Below the pieces are notes generated by a model. It was not told where the DNA came from. It made no database searches and saw only the letters and a list, made by a program, of their open reading frames with translations. From assembly GCF_000151315.2 (NCBI RefSeq), contig NW_011887292.1:2023181-2087180 (forward strand): a stretch of DNA of 64,000 nt. The letters are read 5' to 3'. This DNA is from Capsaspora owczarzaki ATCC 30864. Taxonomy: Eukaryota; Opisthokonta; Filasterea. A program made the translations under genes and the position numbers. This document shows, one piece after another, positions 35,609 through 48,600 of this stretch (within the stretch, counting starts at the first letter, position 1; the number at the start of each line of letters is the position of its first letter).

Positions 35609-38600
35609 TCAACGCTCCGATCGCGTCATTGCATCAGCATGATGGGAGACAAGCTCCAACACTTCTTCCTGGGAAAAACGAAACAGCGACTTGGACTGCA
35701 TCAGAGCTTGGATCGAAGCCTTGGGCGTTGTGCTGCGCACGCGAGGATTTGGTGCAGGATTGGCTGCCTCCTGAGCAGCCTCCAGCCCGAGCTTGTGTAT
35801 TGCCTTGAGGGTGTCTGGAGACAGATTAAGAAGAACGCAGGTTTCCTTGATGCTGTTCGCTCAAAGTGAGAGAAGGGCAGACTTCCCCCCCCCCAGCATT
35901 CGCCTCATCATACGTAACATTGCATCATCATACGTACTGCTTCAAAAAGTTTTCGGGCTTGGAGGTGAAATCTCGGAAGAGGAGAAACAGACGATGCATG
36001 TCAAAAGCAAGCTGCACGGCTCCTGCGCGATTAAAGTAACTTCGGCGGACGAGGTCTGTCCAGAGACAGTCATTCACGTCTCGTGCAATCTGGTGCCAGA
36101 CCGTGCCAAAGAGCGAGGTGGCCAGGTTTCTGTGCAACAAGGCCAATTGTTCTCGCAGCAGAGCTAGGGGCTCACAGAACGATTGAGAAATATCCAGCAC
36201 GACGACGGCCGACACTGCCGCACCAGGCTGCAAAAACGGCACGTTGCCAGCCTCTGCCGCCGCGATAGACTCTCGCTCGACTTGGTCCAACGACACTGGC
36301 ATCTGCAGCAGCCACCTGAGTGCAAGCACGCGTCAGTACGAAAAAAAAAACCAAAAAAAAAACGAGTCACCATGACCCTGATAGGATGCTGTCACGAAAC
36401 TGCTTCCTGTCCTCACTTTTGTTTGCAATACGCCTTGCTGTGGTGAGTGAATGCATCACGGGCCATGGAGGTGATTGTCGCAATCATCTCCTCTTCAATG
36501 CGAAGACACGCAGACCACGTCTGCTCAAAGCAAAAGTTATCCCCTCCCGTGGCGGCGGCCAGCTCTGCTTGTGCTTCTGGGGAGAGATTTTGCCGTGCAT
36601 CACGAGTGTATGCATGTGCTTCGAGGAAGAACTGTCAGAGCCGCCACCAAGTTGCAAATGGAGTCAAATGTCAGCACGACTCAGCAAGAACTGGACTCTC
36701 AAAGCTAGCTACATCAATGAACATACCACATGCTCTGAATATTCCTTGATCATGCAGCGAACATAGTGTACTCCGTTCAGAAGCAAGCAAAACTGCTCCA
36801 GTTGGGGTGCACTGGTGATGGATTCAAACTCACGAGCCAAGTACTTTTCCAAGTTCTGCATGAACAGCTCAATCAGCGGAATGTGAATCATTGCCACGAC
36901 CGTTAGCCGGAGAGCCGAGCTCGATACAAGTTGAAATCGTTCTGACACGTGTGCAACAAGCAAAACCAGCAAAACAAAACATGAAAAAAAAAGGTGAACT
37001 TTCAAGTCCTTTTCCCCCTGCACGCGAAACGCAACTCCTCCTGCTTACCGCAAATTGTCCAAAGCAGATTCACCAGCGTCTCAGCCGCTTCAGGCGCCTT
37101 GTACTCGTCAACTGTCGCGGCATCTCGAAACTTTGGCTGCCATCGAGTCGGCAATGCGAGGGCTTGCTGCAGAATGCCAATGGCATGACGTCGCTCGAGA
37201 AAGATCCAGCGCGACATCCAGGTCGCATTGGCAGAAAAGACAGCAACGGCTGCAGGATGCCAGGAAGGTAGCTCATGGGCAACCCGCAGTTCGTACTCGA
37301 ACACGGCCAGCTCTGAGAGGAGGTGGCTGAGCATGGGGTAGGGTGGAGGCTGGATGGCATCGTCCGACGCCCCCTTGCCTCCGCTGGCTTGCAATGGATA
37401 CAATTTCACAAGCCGCTCGACCTCATCCACAATATGGTTGAACTGCGCATGGGTCAAATTATGAGGCTTGGCGAGCGATTGGTTGGATGTTGCGCCTGGC
37501 TCGGTGTTGCCTGCAGCGGCGGCAGCGGCCTCTGGATCGCCGTCGTGGGAAAGCATGCGCGGGACCTGCCGAAGCAACTTGGCACGAACCAGGTTGACAA
37601 TGCTCCTTGTAAACTCAACCCGAACGTCGTACACGGCCAGGCCGCTGTCGTCCACCAGGGGCTGGATGGTCTGAACGAGGAACGTGGCATTGGACTTGAT
37701 TGCCTCCAGGGCATGCATAAACATCCACTCTGGTTTATCGAGCCTGTTGGTTGGTCGTTCGCCAGAAAAGTGGAACTGGAAACGCTGGGCAACCGGGACG
37801 ATCAATGCCTCCACAACCCACAACGAAGGGAGATGCAGCGACTCGAGCAGTGTTTGCAGGTTTTGATGCGAAGCAGCTCGTCTCGTGCGGTCGGATCCTT
37901 CCTCGACGCGCTGCTCAGTAATGCTTTGCTCGACGATGGCTTCTGCCGCGGCAATGTGCGGGAAGAGAAGCAAAAGCTGGACCTGCAGGAGCAACCGAAT
38001 GATGCGTTGCATGCAAACCAGTGCAAGGTCTGGCAAATCAAGTGACGAGGGCGAGGCGCCGGCGGCCGAGGAGGAGGAGGAGGAGGAGGAGGAGGAGGAG
38101 GAGGCGGCGGAGGCGGAGGGGGAAAGCGGTGGGGAATATGTGCCAGACGCGGTTGGAGGCATTCGAGCAGAGAGGTCAATGCTCAGAGGCCAGCCCAGCT
38201 GCTTCAATGCCAAGGAGAGCTCGGTGACTAGACGTTGGCGGAGCACGTTGGACCAGTTGTTGATGGATGCGTCAATGTGTGCTTTCAAATTTCGGCACGC
38301 GGACGTGCGCAATGCATGCTTGAGCTCGCACAGCTGCCGGAGCGGTGTCAGAATGGCCAACTGCATGCTCGACGGAGGCGTTGCGCCCACTGACTCTTGC
38401 GCACCTGCGACCGACCGGCGCAACGCATCAACGGCACTTGTCACTTCGGATGTCGAGGAGTTGCCACTTCCAGCTGCATCCGGGCGAGACTCCGCTGGCT
38501 GCTGCCTCGCGACACCACCCGTTGGCGTGACGACATCCACAGCCAGCAATGCAGAGCGCAGAGTCTGTTGCCATCGCTTCTGACTCGGAGTCGCGCTGTC

Positions 38601-39158
38601 CTTCTTGCTCGTTGATGACGACGTCTTGGACGACGACGACTTGGACACGGATGAGCCTGGCGGGTCTGCGTCGCCATACAACTCCCGAGCGTGCGCGTTC
38701 ATCTGCTCGACGCATGCCACGACCACCAGGTAGCGCTGAGCACGGTCGTGTGCTTGCTCGGCCTCGACCAAGGCAGCGAGGCGCGACTGAAACGCCCGCG
38801 CAGAGTCGAGGCAGCGCTGCGCCCCGACAGCAGCCGCGGCCGTGCGGACTGTCAGCGGATCCGTCTGGAGCTCGAGCAGCTGGTGGGCCTCGTCGAGAGC
38901 GTCCTGTGCCTGGCTGCGCGCCGTCGGCTGCCTGAGCTGGTGCGACTGGAGCGACTGTGCTTGCGACTGTGCGTTGCCGCTGCTGCTGTTCGCGGCGAGC
39001 TCGCGCTGGAGCTCAACCCGCTCCTGGCAACTGGCTTGTAGCAAGGCAGAGAGACGAGTGAGGCTGCCGAGGGTGGTGACGTTGGCGTCCAGGTGCTCGC
39101 GGATGAGCCTTTGCTGCTGCTGCTGCTGCTGCTCTGAGCCGCTGACGTTGGTTGTCAT
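35609..39158 (-). CDS. RINT1: RINT1/Tip20-type vesicle tethering protein (frame break near the C-terminus)
   Basis: Subunit of the NRZ/Dsl1 complex that tethers Golgi-to-ER vesicles. Exons 39158-37049, 36941-36727, 36631-36417, 36315-35938 and 35854-35609 give about 1053 residues. The N-terminal half has heptad-rich helices, a Gln run and Ser-rich linkers; the C-terminal half matches the RINT1/TIP20 domain: DEYKAPEAAETLVNLLWTIC, LEQFCLLLNGVHYVRCMIKE, WTDLVRRSYFNRAGAVQLAF and TSKPENFLKHIKETCVLLNL. After that point a GAGAGA (35818-35823) shifts the frame by two nucleotides. With GAGA the next residues read on into the expected end (SLFRFSQEEVLELV), whereas the sequence as given would stop at 35701. 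Coding Ser/Glu-type triplets (GAG runs at 38070-38105 on the plus strand) occur inside. Confidence 0.88.
35906..35936. repeat. Short direct repeat at the last RINT1 donor site
   Basis: CATCATACGTA occurs at 35906-35916 and again at 35926-35936 on the plus strand. The right copy overlaps the GTACGT splice donor of the last RINT1 intron (minus strand), so the left copy presents a second donor-like sequence 20 nt downstream. Confidence 0.6.
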
Positions 39159-39449
39159 TGCTGTTGTGAAACAACCTTCGCTCAGCAGGCAGCAAATCCA
39201 AAAATCAAAGACTATGCTATGGATTGATGTACAGTACGTTGTTTTTTTGGGAATGTCACAAAATCACTCAAATCTCAGAGCAACATCAACAAAAAAAGCC
39301 CAAACAAAGACGGAAGCTCAGAATTTCTCAGCCAAGCTGATTTTGTTTCAAACTGGCTTTTTCTTATGTTTCTCTATTTCGTATTGAATTGTCGACCTTC
39401 ACTCTCTCTATCTCTATCTCTTTGCTTCTTCATCATAGACATTTGCACG

Positions 39450-40078
39450 ATGGAACAAGTGGACGAGGAGCGCGTCGCAGAGCTCAATCTCTTCATTGAA
39501 GAGGTACAGTATTCCACTCCATCAAAACCCGCCCACTACGAACATGGCCGTGAATAGCCGTCGTCAATGCACGTCGGCGCTTGGTTCGAGCCAGGAGGGC
39601 GAGATTGAGCAAAACGAGGCAGAGAGAGACAGAGAGACGAGCTGGTGGTTGGCGCCAGATTGAGCATTTTTTTTGGCGGGAAAAAAAACCAAATCCACTT
39701 CCACTTTGAAACGCACAGTGCATTCACGACTCACCATCAACCATCATGCATATGCCCCCCCCCAACCTCATCTATGATCTCATCGGGACTCACTGTTGGC
39801 ATCCACTCGTCGTGTGCTGGGGCTGCGCTCGACAGACTGCAACCGCCATCTTCCAGATTCACCACTTTGTGACCACTCAAACGGGACAGGTGCGCGACCT
39901 TGTCGACAAGATCCAGAGCAATACAAAGGCCATTGCTGCATGGAAGGCCATGCTCGCGCACGGGGCTGCCCAGGTGCAGTCGGGCGCTGAAGCACAACGC
40001 TCGGCGCAATCCCAGCGAGCGAACATTGTTGGAGCACCGGTCGGTCCGTTGCGGATACCACGAGCAACGCAGCAGTAG
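39450..40078 (+). CDS. Small 91-residue coiled-coil protein
   Basis: Two phase-0 exons (39450-39503 and 39857-40078) with a 353-nt intron give 91 residues. The first 55 residues form an amphipathic helix (RVAELNLFIEEIHHFVTTQT ... LVDKIQSNTKAIAAWKAMLA), followed by an Ala/Gln-rich end. The pattern V-A-x-L-N-x-F with repeated hydrophobics is reminiscent of WASHC3/CCDC53 and BRK1-type short coiled coils in WASH/WAVE complexes, but identity is too low to assign by eye. It is head-to-head with RINT1 (291 bp between starts) and convergent with NUP43. Confidence 0.55.
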
Positions 40079-40187
40079 TAGTTGTTGTAGTGGCAATGTA
40101 CAAGTGAAAATAAGATGAAATTTGAACAGAATCGGACAGGATGTGTGAAGGTCGGGTCGTCAGGGTTTTTTTTTCAAAGGCAGCATT

Positions 40188-41746
40188 TCACTCAAGACCA
40201 CCAACAACATAGACGGCATGATTGTCAGCAATCGCGATGGCCACACCTCGGCGGGTGTCAATAGCAGAGAGGCCGATACCGCCCGACTCGAGCAGTGTGT
40301 CGCAGCCGAGCACCATCTCGTCGCCATCGACGCGGGTCTGCTCTGGTACAAATCCTCCCTGCGGGTACTTTTGGTAGGGATCAAAGTCAAGCAGTGATGC
40401 AGACCCGTCTTCGCTGCAGCAGACCATTTGGCTGTTGCGAGTGGGGTGGAATCGGACATCCCAGACTGCACCAGCAAGCAACAGAACGAAAAGGGAAAAG
40501 GGCACAATCACCGCCCCCTCAATTAGTCCAAAAGAATTGAGTCGATTCGACACAAAATGCAAAGGAAGAAGCAAAACGCACCTGGTGATTCGGAAATGAC
40601 GACAGAGCGAAGCGGCGCGTCCTCGAATCGCACATCCCACACGTCCACCACGCCGGCATACGAGCTCGTGGCAAGAATGTTTGGCTGGCTGGGGTGTGTT
40701 TTGACAGATAGGAGGGGGTTGTTCCCAGTACTGGAGCTGTTTCATGGCGACAGAGATTGAATGTAGCGTCATTCTGCACGTCCCAAAAAAAAAAATCGTG
40801 CCAGAACAAAGCAAAGAGAAGCTTGTACCTTTTCACTGCACGAACAGATTGATTCCCAGGCTGCCGCAAGTCCCATACCCGCATTCGCCCGGCGTGATTG
40901 ACTGTAACGATTTGCGAAGGCGTCGAGAACGACACACCGTTCAAAGCGCATCCGTCGGGATCCGCTGCGACGTGCAAACAAGATCCTCCCAAAAGTCAGT
41001 GTAATGTTTGTCGATTGGTCCTCGGAAGGATTTTCGTTTAAAAAAAAAGTGTGTGCGGGGTGCGGGCGTGGCTTACACAAGACGCGTGTTGGAACGAGCT
41101 TTTCGTGAACACGGGTGAACGGGAACACGGCCACATCGCCAGTGTCGCCGACTGCGGCGACATTGTCGTCTTGCAGCGACACTCCAGTGACAGGCGCCGG
41201 TCGACCATTCACAGAGAAGAGAACGCTGGATTGTGCTTGCCGAGTCAGGTTGATCTGCCAACAATTGGACACCCGCAGAAAAGCGAAATCCAGACTGTCA
41301 AACACCTCGTACGGACGATCAAGCAAAACCAGAAAGTTGCACGCTGCTTCGTGTAACAACCACGAATATGACACCCTTGCTAGGGTCTGAGAGAGGGAGG
41401 GAGGGAAAGGGAAATCTGAGAAAGATCGCGGAGAAGTATTTACCATGTTTTCGCCCAAATAGTTGTACTGGTAGACCGAGACGATGCCGCTGCTGGATGC
41501 GGCCAGCACTGCAGAGGACGATGCCAGGAACTGAATGTCGAGGACATCGCCCGACTCATGTGGGGCGACACAAAGCGATTGCAGAGCGTCGAACGCGCCA
41601 AGCTTGTTTGTATCCAGCGACCAAAGCGTGATGCGATTACTCGTCTGCAAGCAAAAAAGCAAAGTAGAAGAATTGCATCAAGATTGAGCAACGCGAGTTG
41701 TTTATCAACACGGATCCACAGCTCAGCCTCGAGCGCGAGAGAGAGC

Positions 41747-41777
<31 letters not shown>

Positions 41778-41942
41778 CATGCGGGCGTCCCCAAAGCCCA
41801 AACTTTCATCCTGTGTGCCGACGTTCTCGTCTGCAGAGCCGGTGCCAAAGATCAATGGCTCGGAGTGGTAGCTCTCGTGAGGGTGGATGGTCAGGCAGCT
41901 CAGCTTGTAGCCAGTGTACTTGCAGCTCGCTTGGACGACCAT
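40188..41942 (-). CDS. NUP43: Nucleoporin NUP43 (WD40)
   Basis: Seven-blade WD40 subunit of the Y-complex (NUP107-160) of the pore. Exons 41942-41823, 41644-41444, 41386-41077, 40964-40829, 40736-40582 and 40465-40188 give 399 residues (human 380). Landmarks: LIFGTGSADEN then SNRITLWSLD, HESGDVLDIQFLASS, NVAAVGDTGDVAVFPF, NGVSFSTPSQIVTVNHAGRM, RVWDLRQPGNQS, ILATSSYAGVVDVWDVRF, VWDVRFHPTRNSQMVCCSED and the family-specific end LSAIDTRRGVAIAIADNHAV. The first donor (AAC|GTCGGC) is weak but keeps frame. Intron 1 carries a long GA repeat. The Y-complex also contains Nup96, encoded at the left of this window. Confidence 0.9.
41751..41778. repeat. GA dinucleotide repeat in NUP43 intron 1
   Basis: An uninterrupted GA run of about 28 nt, preceded by interrupted GA units, lies in the first NUP43 intron. 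Confidence 0.85.
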
Positions 41943-42612
41943 TGTGTGAGCAATGAATGGAAGACTGAACTGACTATACAAGACCCTCATCATCATCATC
42001 ATCAAACAATGCATGACAGTGATCTTGACGAGGTCAATGGTCAAACAAGGAAAGCAATCATAGAGCTGTACGTTGAAAGGAAGATTGTTGAAATCGTGGA
42101 CAACAGATTTTCGTTAGAGATTTCTCTACTGTAGGAACATACTACAAAGGGAAGAATGTGACAGTCAAAACACAATACGACGACGAGCAACAGAAAAAGC
42201 AGAAAGCAAGAGGGAGAGAGGGAGAGATGGGGGGGGGGGGTGACTAGCACAGGAAAAGTACACAGGATGAATCAACACACAAAGAACGAAAAACCCTCAC
42301 TCAGAAACATACAAGACCAGAAACAAAAAAGAGAGAAACAGATCACAAAGACACATGCAGATATATTTCATGAAAGGGCAATGCGGAGGGCGCCGCCTCC
42401 ACGGAGCGCTTGCCGAGTAAATAGCGTGTTAGTGTTGTTGAAGTTGTTGTGTGGTCGCAGCGAGCCCAGCGTTGCGAAGAAGAAGAAGAAGAAGAAACAA
42501 ACGACCAATGGCTGCGACGGGATTTTGCGTCGTGAGAGGAAATCCAGTGACAGTGAAAAGCAAAAGTAGGCGACGAAGAAAGCGTGAAGCAGCGGGCAGC
42601 AACAGTGCACGT
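41943..42612. other. Intergenic region between the Rap-GAP gene and NUP43
   Basis: About 670 bp in tandem orientation (both genes minus). It should hold the 3' UTR of the LIM/DEP/Rap-GAP gene and the NUP43 promoter. A G-run at 42230-42240, a CAT repeat near 41990-42005 and an AAG repeat near 42478-42494 are visible. No further gene is evident. Confidence 0.45.
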
Positions 42613-45600
42613 TTAAGCGTCTGAGGAGGTGCCGCCCTCGGGATGAATGGAGGGCGAGGATGGGCCTGATGCGCTGGGGAGAGAGGTGTGGCTGGAATTG
42701 GGGCTGCCGCTCTCGCTGCCTGTCGGACCCGCATCCATCGATGCGCCACGGCGCATCTTGGTCGAATTGATGACCCGCTCCTTGGTTTTGCTCAAGGTGC
42801 GCTGCAGCACCGCTGACATTTTCTCGGAAGTCGAGGACGCCGAATCCGATCGAGAGCGCGACGCTGATGGGCGGGAGGGGCTGCCGCGACCTGGATGAGG
42901 GCCAGTGCTCATTGCGTCCAGTTCGCGCAGCATGTCGAACAGATCGGTTGAGGCCTCCTCGCGTGCGCTACGCGCCTGCATTGGCTTCATGGGCGAGTGC
43001 AGGCGAGCAGAGCCAGGTGCAGAGCTCGAACCTTCACCGTCGTAACCGGGAGACTTGGTCGCCGTGAGCGACGAACGAGTCGAATTGGGTTCGCTGGAAT
43101 CTTCTTCGCTTTCGGCGATGGTAGACTCGTGTGCGAGCGGTGCGGGAGTTTCGGAAAGCGCCTCCGCGTACGAATTGGTGGACTGAAGGCGTCGGTTGGC
43201 GCCGCGTTCTGCCTGGGAGGGTGGAGGCGCCGTGTTGATGGTGAGTGGCTGGACCACGCCGTTCTCGTCAAGTCGCGTTCCGGAGAGCCGACGCCCAGAC
43301 TTGACCTGTGCGGGTGCGAGGCTTGAGGAAGTCGTCGATGTGGCTGTTGTTGTTGTTGTTGTTGCGGCTACATCTGCTGCTGCTGCTGCTGTTGCTTCGT
43401 CTGTTGTTGTTGGCGCTGATGCATCGTCGAGTGGTTCCGGATCATCATTGAGGCTCGTTTCGGGGGCATCTTCGAGCAAGTGCATTTGCTGCTCAAGGCT
43501 CAAGCGGCTGAACGAGACCTCGCGAGGCAGCAACAAGTCGACCTTCTCTTCCGAGGAGGCAGATGGCAGACCCTGCTTGTTGGGTTGGGACGGGACGGGG
43601 GCTGGCGACGTCGGGGACTTGGGCGACGCGGCTTCACCAACCGGTGTTTGCGAGCGACTGCTGCGCGCTCGGGCGGCGGCCTGGCTAACGTCGTCCGCCT
43701 TGCCTCGACTTGCCGTGCGGAGAACTGAAGCGACAGACTTGATATTCCGCAACATGCCCTTCTTTTTCTTGTCGTCGTCCTTGGCCGGGAACGAAAAGTC
43801 GCCGCTAACAGCAGGCATCGACGACATTGACGCGGACACTGGAGACAATCCTCCCGAGCCAGCGCTGGGCATCGAAGCCATGGATGCAGCGGTGCCGGTA
43901 AGCGACCGGCGGCGCGGCTTTGGCGAGAGCGAAGGGCTCTTCGAATCCGATGGCACGGCGAGATCAGAATTGGACGTCGTCGTACTCGATGTAGCAGAGC
44001 CGGTGCGACGCGCAGTCTCCGGGCTGGTGGACAGGTTCTCGGCGGAGCGCGCCATCTCGGCGCTGTCGTTGCCAGTTGGAACATGGGCGGCAGCGCGGCC
44101 AGTTTCAAGAACCGAACGGCCAGCGGCGCGGTTGCTCTTGCGCTCGGCAAAAACGCCTTGCATCTCCTCGAAAAGCACGCCCATCGATTTCATCTTCTTG
44201 GCAACGGACGCCGACACCGATGGGGATGCGTCGTTGAATTTGCCAAACGTGTCAATCGTGTCCTTGAGCAAGCCGTGTCGCGTGCGGCGCGCCAGATTTT
44301 GAAAGCCGGGCGAAGACAAGGCGGCATTCTCGGCGTTGATCAACTTGGCCAACAGGAATTCTCGCAACTCGGGGCCCTTCTGGAAGACATACGCCTCAAT
44401 CAGCCGGGGGCCAAACCCGGGAACGTCCTTGCGGGAGATGACCGTGACGCGATAGCGCATCGCATGGGTGTTTGCATTTTCCACTTGAATGACAATGAAA
44501 ACGTGCAAAAAGTGCGATCGGATGCAATCCGGAACGAAAGGAGTCTCTCCCTCGACAAAAATGATGCTCACAATGTCATTGCCAATGTGTCGCTTGCGCT
44601 GCACTTGCTGAGGGTCGTTGGAAAAGTACGGCAAAAGCGTAGAAACGTGGAACATGATTTCACGGTGGTTCCAGGTGGTGTAGACCGAATGGGTGCCGCA
44701 CTGATCTTGCTTGACATCGAGGCCCGCCTTGTACTTGGTCCAGCCCTTTAGCCGAACCTTGTCGCCAATCATGGTGAGGAAATCGTCAAAGACTGGGGAG
44801 CCGTGCTCGTTGCCAAACATTTCTTCCTCCTTGGTCTGCCCGTCCTTCACGTAAACAATGCCAAACTTGAAGTGACGAACAATCTTGTGCTCGTCAAAGC
44901 GCAGAATGACGTCCATGGCGTCCGGGTAGAGAACAGGATGGAACTTTTTGTAGCCCTTAAAGTCGGGTGCCACCTGTCGGACAATGGACGAAGGAGAGAT
45001 TTTGCCACTCTTGCCAGAGCCGCTGGTCAGCTCCTCGGCCGTGACGGCTCGCCGAATGTCAAGGTCAAGGGTACGCAGAATAACACGATAAATGTCCTCG
45101 TTGCGCTCCTTGTCCTTCTCACGACGAAGCGAAAGAAGAGCTGGGCCCAGCGTTTCATCTTCTGCATAGTAATTCCAGTGCCCGCGGCCGTAAAAGTGTG
45201 TGCGGTAGTAGTGGGCGCCGTCGTCCACATGCTCGAGCTCAATGTCGAAGGCGAGCTTGCCAACTTCCTCCTTGCGAATGACGTGGCGTGCTTCCTCAAC
45301 CCATCCATCAATCGCGGTCACCAGCGGCCTGTGCGGGTCGTACTCGCGAATGGGAGCTTCCGGAGCGGACTCGGCAACAACTACGCTGGTCGCAGCAGCA
45401 ACACCCGCAACGCTCGCAACGCTCGCAGACTCTTCCGACTGCGCGACAGGGCTGGTTTCCTGAGCGGGCGGTGAGACTTCAACCGGCGAGAGAGGCACGG
45501 ACGGAGCATTTTGGGAGACTGGGGATGGCAAGGGGTCGGGAGTCTCCGAGGTCTGCTGAGCATTGTCCGATTGTCGCCGCGACAGGCGCTTGACTTCGGT

Positions 45601-48600
45601 CGCGAATCGATAGAACGTGTTATCGTCCTTGAAGTCTTGGGCTGGGCCGTCCATGGCATACAGCAAGTCTCCAGCAGTCGTCAGTTCGACACCGAGGGCA
45701 ACAGCGGCAGTGCGCGAACTGGCCTCGCCCGCAGCAATCATCCAGTCAACAAACTCGGAGCCAACAAGAGTTTGCGGATAGTTGCGCAAGCGGAGGCGTC
45801 GATCTTTGACCAGGGACTCGAGGGCGTTCGTATCAACCAGCTTGCCAAAGAGACGGTCGCCAAGCCGCTGCTGCTGCGAAGTGACGCTCGGGATGGATGC
45901 AGAGGAGGCTTTGGTGCGCAAAACGGGAGAGTCCGCACCGACACTCGCCTTCGCTGGCGCGGGCTCTGGAACTGCGACAACAGCAACAGAGGCAGAAGAG
46001 GGACTGAGCGGAGGTGCCGACTCGGCTGCAACAGCCGAATGTTGCGAAGTGTGCGAAGTGGAGGAAGAAGACTGCAGCGGGAGCTTCAGCAACGCAGACA
46101 TGTCCGAAAGCAGACCTCCGCCGAGCGGAACGGCTGGGACGGATGTGCCGGACGGCTGCTGACTGAGCCGAGAATGCTGGCTGTGCATGGAGGTGGCATC
46201 GCCGGCAGAATCCTCGTCGGCCATGGACGCCGCTTCCGACTGACCAGCGCCGGGAAGGGTACTGTGCGATGAAGCAGTCACAGCCGAGAGCGATGCGGCG
46301 AGCAATGCAGCGTGCTCCTTGGAATCGGCGATAAAATGGAACATTTGCTCGCCGTCCTCGAAATCGTGCTCGAGAGATACATGGGAGAGAACGCCAAAAT
46401 CAATAAACTGCTGCCCGAGGGCAACAGCATCACGACGCGAGGGGGCTTCCTCGTTGGCCACGAGCCAATCGACCAGCTTGCTGCCCATCAAACAGGTGCG
46501 ATGGACCTTCAGGCGGGCACGACGGTCCTTCAGCAAACCGTCGGCAGATACGCGCTCGTGCAGCTGAGCACCGTGAGCTTTAATCCGCGCTGCATCCATC
46601 GGGTGAGACGTAATGTTGCTGGCCACGCGCATGAGAATGCCGTCAGGGACATCGGGAGCCCCAGCAGAACCATGCGAGCCGTCAGCGCCGCTGCCGCTGC
46701 TGGAAATGCTGAGCTTGCGACCGTCGACAGGGCTGCCTGCAGAGCCATCGCGGGATGGCATGCGCGCGGTGGCTCGACGCGATGCGCTGCTTGACTTGCT
46801 TGTTGCGGCCTTCTTGGCAGCCTTTTCGGCTTGCTTCTCTGTCTTTTCCATTTCGAGGTGGAAGCGGTCGGCGGTGAATTGGTACAACAGAAGCTCGTCC
46901 TTGAACGCGTGCTCGTCCACAACGTGTGCGATAATCTTGTTTTCGAGCAGCTGCTGAGCCAAGGTGACACCCTCGTCGCGCGTCCAAACCTCCTTGATGG
47001 TGATGAGGTAGTCGATAAACTCCGAGCCGAAAAAGCAGCGCGGGTAGGTGCGCAAGCGATAGCGGCGATCCTTGATGATCTGTCGTCCACTTTGGTGGCA
47101 CGAGCGATAGAGGACCTCGCCCTTCACGAAAATGTTATCCGTGTCGGAAATGGAGGGCTTGTGACGAGCCGCGGCGAGAGAGCGGTAGTACTGCTGGCCC
47201 TCAGCAACAGACACGAGTCTTTCAGAGTTTGTGACAACACCACTGCTCGAGCCAATGGACTCAGAGTCGAACGCTGGAGCAGAAGCCGTGGACATCATCG
47301 ACATGGGACGGTTTGGCGCATGCAGCGACGAGGTCATGCCTGTCGACGCGAGCGAATCCACGTCGAACGAGTCGTCGTCTTCGAGCTCATCGAGCTCGTC
47401 GCGATTGCTCGGTGCGGCCACCGCATCGGGCGTATCGACGGAACTCTGTGTCACCGTCAGCCGAGGAGCGCCCGACGGAGTGGGTGTGGTTGGCGTGGTC
47501 GGGGATGAATCGTCCTGTGCGTTGTCACTCGACTCGTGCGAAGCGAGCACCAGCGGTGTTGGCTCGACAGCGGCATCGGACACGTCCTGGGGCTTCTTTG
47601 AAGGCGAGGCGTGGGGAGTCGTGTCGGCATCGCCGCTTCCGTCAACGTTCACGACGGGGACTTCCACCGCCAGATGCGAAGTGTTGACATGCGCGTCGTG
47701 ATGATGATGATGATGGTGATGATGGTGCGGCTCTTCCACGTCATCAATGGACGTTTCGACGGTCGACGGAGCGGGCTCGTCAAGCGATGTTTCGACTCCC
47801 AACCCAGTCTCGATATCAAACCCAATTTCGGCGCTGAAATCTGTCATTGGCTCTGGCTCTGGCTCTGGCTGTGGCACGGGAGCAGCGATGATGGGTTCTG
47901 CGCGCGGTTTCGCGACGACAAGGTCGTCGTCGTTCAAGGTTGAGCCTGTAAACCCACGACTGTCGAGAATATCGTCGTCCTCATCGTCGATGGCGTCAAG
48001 ATCTGGCATGCTGCCAGTCGCGCGGAACGTCAGGTCCTCCTCACTGCCAGTCTCAAACGAGACTGTCGGTAGCGAGCCGGATGTTGCTTGAGAGCGGGAG
48101 TCACCGTCGAGCGCGGCCGTCGGGGCCTCGGAGTTGTCTTCGGCCGTGCTGACTGCTGCTGCTGCCGGGTGGCCGACCACATCCTCCGGAGAACCAGTCG
48201 CCGGCTGCAATCCATGCTTGCGCGCAATCTCATGGCTCGAGGCATCAGCTCGACCCTCCGTCGCAGCCGGGGAGTCGACCGAGTCGACCGAATCTGTAGA
48301 TGAAGGCCTCGAGTCCGAGATGTGGACGTTCCCGGTGGATGATGAACGGGCACTAGCGGCAGCAGGGTCGGCAAGAGAGCCGCTGGATTGCGAGTTGGAC
48401 TTTGAGCTGGGAAGAAAGGGGACGGAGCGAGCGGCAAGATTGCCAGTGCTGCCCCGCATTGCCGTGGCCGAGGCCATACCTGTGCTGCTCCGCGATGCAG
48501 AGTGGTGCATCAGCGTGGACGGCGCAATACCGCGGCGCGCGGCGTAATCTGCCGTTGCCGCGCGGACTGTCGAGGGGCTGCGGGACACGTGAGCGGTGAG

